The notes under the pieces: model-generated | The model's input: only the letters and a program-made list of their open reading frames with translations | Database searches by the model: none | What the model was told of the DNA's origin: nothing | Translations under genes and position numbers: made by a program | Shown here: positions 46,195 to 56,163 of the stretch, in pieces | How positions within the stretch are numbered: position 1 is the stretch's first letter | Layout of the letters: every line of letters begins with the position of its first letter | Assembly (NCBI GenBank): GCA_030760725.1 | Contig: JASWHV010000001.1 | Location: forward strand, 70,205,683-70,269,682 | Source: Neostapfia colusana | Lineage: Eukaryota; Streptophyta; Magnoliopsida; Poales; Poaceae | Length of the DNA: 64,000 nt | Direction: 5' to 3'

Positions 46195-46656
46195 ATGGAG
46201 AAATACTCCGCAAAATCTTATGTGTCCGATGGCATTGATTTTCAAGTTTGGAAGGCTCGTATGGAGGCTTACATACAAGCGCAAGGGTTCACCATATGGG
46301 AAAAGGTCTACATGTCCTTTGATGTGCCATCAAACGATCAAGTTACGGCTGCGAACATGAGGGATGTCGGCAACAATAACAAGGCTCACAACTTAATCAT
46401 CCAAGGATTGACTCAAAGCGACTTCGATCGTGTTGCACACCTCTGATCTGCATACGATGTGTGGAAAGCACTTTGCGACTACCACGAAGGATCCAACACG
46501 ATCAAGGAGATTGAAGAGTTTCCGGAGTAGGAGCTAGCACTTCTCTCTACTCGGTTCTCAAAATCATTGCAAAATGTGAGAATAAGAATGAGAGGATGTG
46601 GCAGCTCTCAATGATGCTTCGAATGTGGTAAGACAGGACATTTTCATACAGATTGC
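46195..46656 (+). pseudogene. Copia gag (UBN2-type) with zinc knuckle
   Basis: The ATG at 46195 opens MEKYSAKSYVSDGIDFQVWKA, the start of a Copia gag-polypeptide (UBN2) domain, with the typical RMEAYIQ and YDVWKALCDY motifs. In-frame stops lie at 46444-46446, 46528-46530 and just before the zinc knuckle CFECGKTGHFHTDC (46615-46656). All of these are in one frame, so the damage is by substitutions. The region between the UBN2 domain and the knuckle is shorter than usual. Gag would package the RNA. The style is that of SIRE/Maximus-like elements, which is inference. Confidence 0.82.
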
Positions 46657-48063
46657 CCTAACTGTTCAGGTCCTACTTTCTGTGATGAAAAACTAACAAG
46701 GGTGAAGCACTCCTCTGCCAACTACAACAAGAAAAAGAAGGGTTTCACTCAACGTCAAGTGATGGACAAAATTTTTTCCGCAATTCAAGAGTATTGCTCG
46801 AGCGACGTTGGGAAGTGATGAAGATGAAGACACAGTGGCAAATGCGTGTTTCATGGCGAGCAAATCAAGTTCAAGCTCGGAGGAAGACAAACAAATCAGC
46901 GACAATGAGGAGGTAAATCCCTCTTACGAGGAATTGTTTGATGCTCCTTATCGTGCCACTACCGTACTTATGAAAACGGACAAAAAACTTAAGCAAAGTG
47001 ATGTTAAAATTGAATCAGTAAAATCTGAAATTAAACGTTCAAAAACTTTTATTCCTAGTGACGATTCTTGCTAATCTTGCAATCTTATTTATGAACAATT
47101 GTCCTTTTTAATAAGTGCGCACAGCTCCAAACTTGATAGACTTGAACTTGAAATTGAAAAGAATAAAAACCTTGTTGCACTTAATGATAAAAACATGAAA
47201 GAATCTATTTGTTCACAATTGATTTGAATTGTTCTACCTGTGATGATTTTAATAAGAAACTACATGATACTACAGATAAAAATTTTCTTTGAACAATGCT
47301 TTACATGTTCATTAAGTTAATTCTCGTTATAATTGCAAACTAAAAGGAGAAACTTCATGTGAAAACTGTCTAGACTTGTCCAAGAACTTGATGACATGCA
47401 TAGGACACTAGAACGGTTTTGTAGTGCAAATAAGAATCTAAGCTTGCTGCTGAATTTATCTAAGTCTTGCAATGATGAAACTTGTTTAGGTTTTGATTCT
47501 CATGATCATGCTAAGCACATCCACCAAAAATTGTAAATTCATTAGGAAATGGTTTGATTCAAACAGTTCCTAAATAAAAAGATGTGGTTTTCAAATCATC
47601 AGGAGTGTTGTCTCATTTGGTTTCTAATAAAAATGTTGCTTGCTCATCTAGACATGAACATAAGGTTACTTTTCATTGTACATACTGTGGTAGAGATGGT
47701 CATGTCATAGATTTTTTTTATAGACATGCTAAACAACATAAAAAGGAAAGATTGATTACTAGATCGCATAACAACCAAGCAATACTTGTTCTACATGTTG
47801 AATCGAATGTTAGGAACATGCAACCTGCTGTAATGAGTCATAAAAATGCAAAGATTGCTCATAACCTACTGTTTTCCATGCTACACATAACACACTTCAT
47901 AAATTAGTAGTTGGGAATAAGAATTCTCAAAATTTGTCTCATAAATCTGCTGTATTTTCTCAGCTTTCGCGTGCTATTCCTGCTAGACGTCGTGTGACTC
48001 AGTACGGGATTCCTAAATGTCTTTTGACTAACCCCAGTATTGAGTCATCGACGTATTGTTCTG
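46657..48063 (+). pseudogene. Copia gag-pol junction region, heavily decayed
   Basis: Short open pieces read as a Lys/Ser/Glu-rich acidic linker (46808-47074, predicted coiled-coil character) followed by stop-ridden sequence. A second zinc-knuckle-like motif, CTYCGRDGH, lies at 47677-47718, with its last Cys lost (Phe). No protease, integrase or RT is recognisable; the element is truncated at about 48063 where GC-rich sequence begins. Confidence 0.65.
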
Positions 48064-49808
48064 CTATGTAGGTGTCGAAGTGTGCCGTCGACACTTCCCC
48101 CGGGCCTGCTTCAGGAGCAACCCGCGGAGGTTCTTTTTCGGAGGGGCTAGTTCTCTCGGGAGGTCACGTTGGTTGTGAGAGGATTGACACAAGGATTTTT
48201 ACGTGGTTCGGACCGCAGGAGCGTAACACCCTACGTCCATGGGAGTTGTATTGCTCAGAGCTTAGAACCGGGGTTCTAAGCTTAGTGATCTGGATGGCCC
48301 GCTAAAAATGTCAAACCCTTTGCAACGTTGCCAACTAGAGTCTTTTATACTTCAAGTCTTGGGTGGCTTACAAGGTGGGCCCCGGACCCAAAAGGTGGCC
48401 CCGGGGAGATTTCCTGCCATCTACCATATCTTGCAGTGAATGCTGGTAGTTGTCTCTGGCAATTGCTTCTTAGTCGTCGTTCTGCCATCCTGCCCGTGCC
48501 ACAAACTAGGCGTAGTGGTTGATGATGGCAGGGACGGCAGTGAATGTCTTGTCACCGTATCTATTGGTCAACAGCTTCTGACATGGTGTGCTTGTCTTAA
48601 CTGTGACGTGACTGGTCACAGTGCCACCTAACAAGGGCATGCGCCACGTCTCCGCGTCTTGGGAAGGAGTGGGTCTTGAATGTCTTGATCGGACAAGGCA
48701 TGGCGTGCCTTTACTCCTGCTGCCTACTGAGCCAGGGTGGGCAGCTCGGCACGTGGTGCCTTTGGAGCTCACCCCTGTGGAGGGGGTGAGGTCCGGTACT
48801 ACAGGCCACGTGGCTGGCCCGGGGCTTGCCTCTGAAGAAAGGGGAGGCCCGGCCCCGCTGGACACGTGGCGCCTTCGAAGCTCACACCTGCGGAGGGGAG
48901 GCCTGGCCCCGCTGGACATGTGGCGCCTTTGGAGCTCACCCCTACGGAGGGGGTGAAGTCCGGCACAACTGGCCACGTGGCAGGCCCGGGGCTCGCCTCT
49001 GAAGAGAGGGGAGGCCCGGCCCCGCTGGACATGTGGCGCCTTCGGTGCTCACCCCTGCAGAGGGGGTGAGGTCCGGCACTGCTGGCCATGTGGCAGGCCC
49101 GGGGCTCGCCTCTGAGGAGAGGGGAGGCCCAGCCACGGTGGACACGTGGCGCCTTCAGAGCTCACCCCTGTGGAGAGGGCGATGTCCTTAGGCGGTTTTT
49201 CTCCTGTGCGCGGGGGTACCCAGTTTTGAGGGTACCGACAGTGGCCCTAGGGCCCACCTCGGGGGAGATAACGATCCCGCGGGTGGGGCCTTCTCCTTTT
49301 CTACCCCGCGCACTTTCTTGGAAACTCCTTTAGGCCGTTGCAAGAGCAGCACGAACCAACCGCGCGGGCCCATGCATGCTCCCCTTTATTGGGAAGTGCC
49401 GGCGTGCGGGGCAGTTACCGGGATAGCACCCCCCTGGTGCGTGGCCACGCGTTTAATTCTTGGAGGAGGGTCGTGGGGACGTGACCCCTGCTTGATAGTT
49501 CCTTTAACTGCGGCGGTTCCCAAAGCTGCTACTACTGTACGTCGCAGCACCTTGTCAGGAACCTCCGGGTTGTCCGCTTGAGGGACTGACTTTTTGGTCC
49601 ACTACTTCCACAGGACGGCTTGGGCCCTCTTGTTATTGTCGCTGGGGCTTGGACCTGGGGCGTCCGCCCCGAGCAGCGCATGCAAGGGGTTTTGAATTGC
49701 CTCTGGGAGGTTTAAAGGGAACCCCTTCTGCATCGTAGGCTTTCCTTCACACATCTCTCTACGCCTGAGCCATCCTTTGCTTTCCAAGTTCCTGCTCCTT
49801 CGCCTCCG
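48064..49808 (+). other. GC-rich leader of a Tat-related element
   Basis: From 48064 the composition changes sharply from AT-rich Copia to GC-rich. The stretch contains a perfect 7-bp inverted repeat (48072-48094, GTGTCGA/TCGACAC), a 113-bp tandem array (48750-49190), and GGGTACC/GGTACCGACAGTGGCCC motifs that often precede ORFs of this kind in grasses. It ends at the ATG of the next ORF. No protein domain is seen. It is probably LTR and leader, but I could not pair LTR ends. Confidence 0.55.
48750..49190 (+). repeat. 113-bp tandem repeat array with G-box motifs
   Basis: Units begin with CACGTGGCGCC or a one-base variant at 48750, 48863, 48917, 49030 and 49143. The spacing is 113, 54, 113 and 113 bp; the 54-bp unit is an internally deleted copy. 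Each full unit has a second CACGTGGC/CATGTGGC about 57-60 bp in. The array lies upstream of the ORF at 49809. Confidence 0.9.
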
Positions 49809-52800
49809 ATGGCTTCCAACCTGCCCTCGCCGCGCATTGCCCGGACAAGGGACCTTGGGCCGGTGCCCACGCTCTTTGGATGGCACTCCGAGGAGCAGAA
49901 GCTTTGTCTTTGGCGGGGATCTCTTCCCCTATGTCTGGGGAGAGGAGAGACTATCCTCTTCCTCGTCTATGCCTTGGCCGGGTTTGTCCCCCCGATCTGT
50001 TCCTTCTTCGTGACTCTCCTGGAGACTTATGGTCTCCAGCTCCACCACCTTTCCCCGAACTCTTTTGCTTTGGCTGCTGTCTTCGTGCACCTCTGCGAGA
50101 TGTTCGTGGGGGGGCCGCACCTCAGTGACCCTCTTTCTTCACTTCTTCTTGCTGCGGGCGACCAGGCGCGGCTCGAAGAACCAGCTGGGAGCATACTACT
50201 TCCAGCACCGCAACAAGGATCCGAAGGCATCCAAGTACCTTCAACCCTTCAGTTCCTCGAGGTGGGCGAACTGGAGGGATGACTGGGTGATCATGAAGAC
50301 TGATGAGCACGATCGTCTTCAGCTGCCGACGAAGGCCCCATCCACTGGGCGCCGCTTCTGGGAGGAGTGCCCGGAGCTGGAGCCGGAGTACACGCCAGTC
50401 CTGGAGCAGATCCAGTTCCTGGCGGAGCAGGGGCTGACGTCCCTGATGGTGTTGGCGGACTTCCTTTCACGCTGCCTTGCGCCTCTGCAGCGGCGAAACC
50501 GCCCGGCGTGGTACTACACCGGCATGCATGACTGCACCAGGCTGGAGACGGGCATAGACTCCGACCCATCTGTCAAGGTGCTGAAGGGGATGGTGATGAG
50601 GGTAAGCATTGACATCCTCGACGACCGCTCTCTATCAATTCCTGCTTCCTGCCTCCCCCTCTTCGTGGAGCCAACGCTGAGGTCGAGGCTGCTCCGGGGG
50701 ATGCCAACCTTGGACGATATCGGCGTCGCCGTGCGCCAGATCGGTGATGCTCCCGGGGGATCTCGATCACTGAGGTTGACAGCTCCAGAGCACAGCGCGA
50801 GGCGTCGGCCGATGCCCAACCCACACCGAGGAGCGACAGGGCGCCGACTGTCGATAAGGAGAAGGGCAAGGTGCCGGCCTCCAGTCCGCCGACGAGGAAG
50901 CGCTCCCAGTCTCTGCCTAGGGCATCGTTCACGCCGAGTCAAGGGACCGGAGTGTCCTCGCACTCTTCATCAGGAGGCGCAGGTCCGTCAGGCAGCGACC
51001 CAAAGAGACCTCGGATCATCCGTGCCGACGGAACTCCCTTCGGTCAGAGGCGGTCGGAGGAGCTCCGGGTGACCAGCACTCCTTCCACAGGTGGAGCTCT
51101 GAGGAGGGACGCTGGTGTCGCGGTGTCTGGGGCTCAGCCAGGGGCTCAGGTGCCCCGGTCGTCGAGTGTCTCCGCTGCAGGCTCGGCAAGCGGCGGTGCT
51201 GGAGGGAGCGCAGCCGGGACTTAACCGGGGGTGCAGGCGCCTCGACCTTCAAATGTTTCGTCAGCCGGTTCGTCGGGCGGTGCCAGCGGAGCTGCTGGCG
51301 GTGGCTGTTTGGGAACCCAGCAGGGGGTACAGGCCCCCTGGCCTTGAAGCTCTCCGGCGGGTGCCATGGCAAGTGGTGCCGGCGGAGTTACTGGTGGGAG
51401 TTGGCCGGAGGCACTGCCAGGGACGCAGGCGCCCCGGCTTTCAGATGCTTCAGGGACTGGCACGGCGAGCAGCACTAGCGGTGCTGCCGAAGGGAGCTCC
51501 ACTGCTCCAGCTCCCAGGGGGGCTCCGGGTGTGCCCCCTGTTCCGCCAGTCCAGTTTCCTTCGGCGCAGGACCCGGCAGCGACGGCATGCTCTGGCGGCC
51601 CTGCCCCTCCTTGCAAGCCAGGGCTTCGTGCCCGCTGGAATTTCCGTGTCCCTCAGTAAGTTGTACTTATCGAGTCTTAGTACTTGCGTACTCTAGTTCT
51701 TCTTTCATTCTTGTCTTGAGTGTTCCCTGTGCTTGTAGGGTCTCGTCGGCTGACGGCGACGCGCCTGCCCCTTAGCGAACTTCGGTTGGTAGCAGCCCAG
51801 CGCCGCGGCGTCCGGACGACACGGCAGCTTCACCGGCCCCCGTGCAAGTCCAGGCCTCTTCTCCTTCTGGCCCGGCAAGACCGGCCTCTGCGATGACGGC
51901 GGCGCCTGTTCCTCCTCCTTCACTAGCTCGGGAGCTGGCTGCTGGTGAATACTCGGCAGAGCAGGCTGGCGGCGACTAGCGTTCCGGTGCTGACGCAGGA
52001 GGAGCTGACGCGGGTCCCCAGGTGGGCGGTTAACAGAAGCGCATCGGGACTAGCCCTGCCTCAGCGCCGTCTTCTCCTGATCGGCGCATCGTCGTGGCTC
52101 CCCCGGGTTTTGTGGTGCCGGGCGTCTTCTCCGTCAGATGACGACACCATGGAGGAGGTTCACGGTGCAGCTTCGGCGTCTGCTGATCCACTATCCCTGT
52201 CGGACGCCATGGAACTTGCCCAGTCCAGTGTCCGGCAGGTTCAGGCTGCACTCGAGCGCGAGCGGGAGGACTTGGCGGATGAGAGGGACCACCTCCGCGG
52301 CTGGGGGCGGCTCATGAAGCTGCGGACCAGGGAGGTCACGGAGGAGCTCGACGCTTAGAGGACAAGGCTCAACGCTGAGGAGAAACTCCTCATTGCGCAG
52401 AAGAACGCCGTCGACCGCCTGGCCACCAAGACCCGGAAGATCATGCAGTAGGCCAGCGAGGCTATGACGGTGTTCAGGCCCGCATCTTCGCCAACGAGGA
52501 GATCCAGTTGCTGCTGGCGCGGCGCGAGTGTGCCATCACGGAGCGGGAGCGCACCGTGGCGGACAAGGAGAAGGAGGTCGCCGAGCAGCTGCAGGCGGGA
52601 GAAGGTGACCTAAGGGCCAGGGCCGGGGAGCTGGAACTCCGGGAGGCATCCTTGGCCGAAAGGGAGTAGCAGGTCACCAAGGACCGCCAGATGGTGTTGA
52701 ACCGGGAGCTTGCTCCCGACTTCCGGGTGTCGGAATTGGAGAGCCTTACCCGGGACCTCCAGCTTCGGGAGAACGACCTGGCGGCCAAGGAGAGGAAGTT

Positions 52801-53245
52801 CACCGAGGAAGGACTTGGCGCCCTGCTGGCGGCTCATCAGGAGTTGGAGGAGCTCCGGGCTTAACGGACCATCGAGGCCTAGGGAGTCTGGGACTTTGTT
52901 GGCCAGGCGGAGTCTGCTCTAGTCCTTCTCGGCTTCAGCCTCGTGAGGACGGGGGCACCGGCGCAAGAGATGGCCCAGGCGCTCCCTGCACTCGAGTCCA
53001 TCGGCGCCAAGCTGGAGACGCTGGAAGCTGTGATCGGCGATGAGCTCGAGGTTGAGGGGAGGGGCTTGGCGAAAGAGGTCGCCGCGCACGTGCTTACGTG
53101 CTTCCGGAGCTGGGACTCCTCCATCTCTCTGGAGCCGGTGGTGCGCGGCCCCGTCGCCGAGCAGGAGGAGATCGCTAGGGCCGGAGTCGGAGACGTCGCC
53201 GCCCTCGTCGCGTGTCGGTTCCAGCGGGAGGCCGGGGACTCATAG
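49809..53245 (+). pseudogene. Gypsy-type 'Transposase_28' ORF with coiled-coil C-terminus
   Basis: The ATG at 49809 (MASNLPSPRIART) starts a protein of the putative gypsy-type family Transposase_28, seen in FFVTLLETYGLQLHHLSPNS. The frame shifts at a G7 run near 50108 and continues from 50113 with GSKNQLGAYYFQHRNKDP, then RPAWYYTGMHD. A second frameshift is near 50750. A Gly/Ala/Ser-rich linker with degenerate 31-34 residue repeats follows (51115-51500), and then an 83-bp intron (51656-51738). Downstream, Glu/Arg-rich heptads predict coiled coils (about 52200-52860), interrupted by stops. The end is at 53245, with AATAAA at 53328. The function of the family is not established; it accompanies Tat elements. 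Confidence 0.75.
51656..51738 (+). other. 83-bp GT-AG intron in the Transposase_28 ORF
   Basis: GTAAGT follows CCTCA and the intron closes with TGCTTGTAG. Removing it avoids a TAA and continues the frame. The inverted copy has the same intron of the same length at 54621-54703. Confidence 0.7.
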
Positions 53246-53327
53246 ACGCTTGCCCTTGTAGCTGGAGGGCTTTTGTATTTTTCCTTTTGTCTTCTGTCTG
53301 TAGACCAGCTCATGGAGCTCTTCAATG

Positions 53328-53333
53328 AATAAA
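53328..53333 (+). terminator. Polyadenylation signal after the Transposase_28 ORF
   Basis: AATAAA lies about 80 bp after the last in-frame stop of the plus-strand ORF, followed by a T/G-rich stretch as expected for plant 3' ends. Confidence 0.5.
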
Positions 53334-53339
53334 CTTGTT

Positions 53340-54471
53340 GTTTTATGTGCCTATGCTTTTTGCTTCCTTTTCTTGGCTTGCCCTGCCCGTGCCCTTAACT
53401 TCGTAAGGACCCCGGGGGGTCTCCATCGATCCCGAAGCTTTTTTAGCACAGACACCTCCCTTGGGCCCTTGTTCTCATAAGGACCCAAGGGGTCTTGAGT
53501 TGGAGTCTTGAGCTCTAGTCTTGAGAATTCTTAGGACTTCAATACAACCGGGTGCTCCGGCCTTCCCTTGTGTAGTCCCCGTAGTGGCCCCTCGTTGGTG
53601 TGGCCAACGCATTGGTCACACCTACCACATTCCTGCTGGGGAGCCAAGGCCAAGGCCCCCTGACCATCCGGAGCACGCCGGTGTTGGAGCTCCAGCGCCG
53701 GAGGCCCAGGAGGCGTCTCAGGAGGTCCTGCACACTTGTAGGGAAACGGTGATTCTGCTCAGAGGTCCTCCCTTCCCTGTCTCTTAGTCTTATTTGGCTT
53801 ACAGTCCTGGGCTGGTATACGGGGCTTGGGTAATTCAGTGCACTCCGTACCGGAGGTCCGGCTCCCTCCTTTGTCAGGGTGTAACTGTCCGGCCCCTAGT
53901 ACTTAGACCGTAGCGCTGCGGAGGCAGAGTGCGCATGCTTTGGGTGCAGGACCAGGCAAAGCAGGCTGCACACCATGGACATCCCGCTCTGGCGTAGGTC
54001 TTTCCTGGAGGAGACCAACTGGCGTCACAGTACCCTAACAGGGGGAGGTCCGAGAGGCCCCGGGCCTTTGGCAGGTACCTCAAGCACAACCACCTTCGGC
54101 AGGATGGCAAATGCCGACTAGGCATGAGAGTGGGAAAGGAGAGACGAGTATACGATGAACGTACACTGTCTTGAGCATGGTAAGGTGATCATAAAAATTA
54201 ATGCATAATTTAAATGAACACATAAGTAAGCGTGATAGGACAGGGTTCTTTTCATTCATATAAGTCCATAGGAGGAAAACAGGCTGTACATGGAGGCAAC
54301 GACCCTCCCCATTGTGAAGGGGGGCAGGGCCTACGCGCTTAGGGTACAGGACCAAGCTATGCCGGACTTAGTCCTGGACCACCCCCTGGGGCTTAGTTGC
54401 TCCGAGTGCTGCTCCTGGGCTCTATGGGATCTGTTACAAAAAAAAAAGAAAAAACCTGTCCTACCACTGCT
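53340..54471. other. Non-coding stretch between the two Transposase_28 copies
   Basis: This is GC-rich to about 54125, then AT-rich to about 54290. It contains an A-rich run at 54437-54456. It may be the 3' untranslated region or LTR of the minus-strand Tat element that ends at 54472. I could not find matching LTR termini, and the ORFs here have no recognisable domain. Confidence 0.5.
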
Positions 54472-56162
54472 CTAAGGGTAGAACTTATGGAGGTGTTCTA
54501 TGTTCCAAGGTTTGGGGAGCGGGTCCCCGTCCTCCGTAGCAAGGCACACGCACCCGGGGCGGCAAACTTTCGTGACTCGTAAGGGACCTTCCCAGCTGGG
54601 GGACATTAGCCGACGAGACCCTACAAGCACAGGGAACACTCAAGACAAGAATAAATGAAGAACTAGAGTATGTAAGTACTAAGACTCGATAAGTACAACT
54701 TACCGAGGGACACAGACACTCCAGCGGGCATGAAGCCCTGACTTGCGAGTCGGGGCAGGGCCGCCAGAGCCTGCCATCGCCGCCGAGGCCTGCCCCGAAG
54801 GCACCTGGACTGGCGGAACAGGGGGCGCACCCAGAGCCCCCCTGGGAGCTGGAGCAGTGGAGCTCCCGCCGGCAGCACCGCTGGCGCCGCTCGCCGTGTC
54901 AGTCCCTGAAGCATCTGAAGGCCGGGGCGCCTGCGTCCCTGGCTGTGCCTCTGGCCGACTCCCACCAGTAACTCCGCTGGCACCACTCGCCATGCCACCC
55001 GCTGGAGCGCTTGAAGGACGGGTGGCCTGTACCCCTGGCTGGGTTCCCAAACGGCCACCGCTAGCAGCTCCGTTGGCACCGCTCGACACACCGGCTGACG
55101 GAACATTTGAAGGCCGGGGCGCCTGCGCCCCCGGTTGAGTCCCGGTTGCGCTCCCTCTGGCACCACCTCTTGCCGAGCCTACAGTGGGGACACCCGACGA
55201 CCGGGGCACCTGAGCCCCTGGCTGAGCCCCAGACACCGCGACACCGGCGTCCCTCCTCGGAGCTGCACCTGTGGAAGGAGTGTTGGTCGCCTGGGGCTCC
55301 TATGACCGCCGCTGACTGAAGGGAGTTCCATCGGCACGGAAGACCCGAGGTCTCTTTGGGTTGCTGCCTGACGGACCGGTCCCCTGACTCGGTGCGAACG
55401 ATTCCCTAGGTGGAGACCGGGAGCGCTTCCTCGTCAGCGGGATGGAGGCCGGCACCATGGCCTTCCCCTTATCGACATTCGGCGCCCTGTCGCTCCTCGG
55501 TGTCGGTTGGGCGTCGGGCGACGCCTCGCGCTGCCCTCTGGAGCTGTCAAGCTCAGTGATCGAGATCCCCCGGAAAGCATCACCAATCTGGCGCACGGCG
55601 ATGCCGATATCGTCCAAGGTTGGCATCTCCTGGAGCAGCCTCGACCTCAGCGTTGGCTCCACGAAGAGGTGGAGGCAGGAAGCAGGAATTGATAGAGAGC
55701 GGTCGTCGAGGATGTCACTGCTTACCCTCATCACCATCCCCTTCAGCACCTTGATGGACGGGTTGGATTCTATGCCCGTCTCCATCCTGGTGAAGTCATG
55801 CACGCCGGTGTAGTACCACGCCGGGCGGTTGCGCTGCTGCAGAGGCGCAAGGCGGCGCGACTGGAAGTCCACCAACACCATAAGGGACGTCAGCCCCTGC
55901 TCTGCCAGGAACTGGATCTGCTCCAGGACTGGCGTGTACTCCGGCTCCAGCTCAAGGCACTCCTCCCAGATGCTGCGCCCGGTGGATGGGGCCTCGATCG
56001 GCAGCTAAAAATGATCGTGCTCATCAGTCTTCACGATCACCCAGTCATCCCTCCAGTTCTCCCACCTCGAGGCACTGAAGGGTTGAATGTACTTGGAGAT
56101 CTTCGGATCCTTGTTGCGGTGCTGGAAGTAGTACGCTCCCTGCTGGTTCTTCGAGCCGCGCC
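54472..56162 (-). pseudogene. Inverted Transposase_28 copy fused to a Tat pol C-terminus
   Basis: On the minus strand, 56162-54704 encodes the middle of the same protein as 49809-53245 (GSKNQQGAYYFQHRNKDP, RPAWYYTGVHD, then the Gly/Ser/Ala repeats). In-frame breaks are few: a stop near 56005, another near 55300, and the intron 54703-54621. About 12 bases after the intron acceptor the sequence switches to PSWEGPLRVTKVCRPG and PWNIEHLHKFYP, the C-terminal end of a Tat-lineage pol, with a stop at 54472-54474. A large internal deletion has therefore joined the two. The N-terminal part is cut at 56162 by the next LTR. Confidence 0.78.
54621..54703 (-). other. 83-bp intron in the inverted copy
   Basis: On the minus strand it starts GTAAGTTG and ends GCTTGTAG, the same as 51656-51738 with a few substitutions. 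Conservation in both copies argues that it is spliced in at least one transcript. Confidence 0.68.
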
Positions 56163-56163
56163 C

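Noticed and set aside
48621..49145. ORFs on both strands across the 113-bp array
   Set aside because: Open frames come from a repeat with no stops. The predicted peptides repeat the same Pro/Gly/Ala-rich unit in several frames.
49929..51616. Long minus-strand ORFs opposite the Transposase_28 gene
   Set aside because: The plus-strand frames match a known family and are repeated in the inverted copy. The antisense frames are composition shadows.
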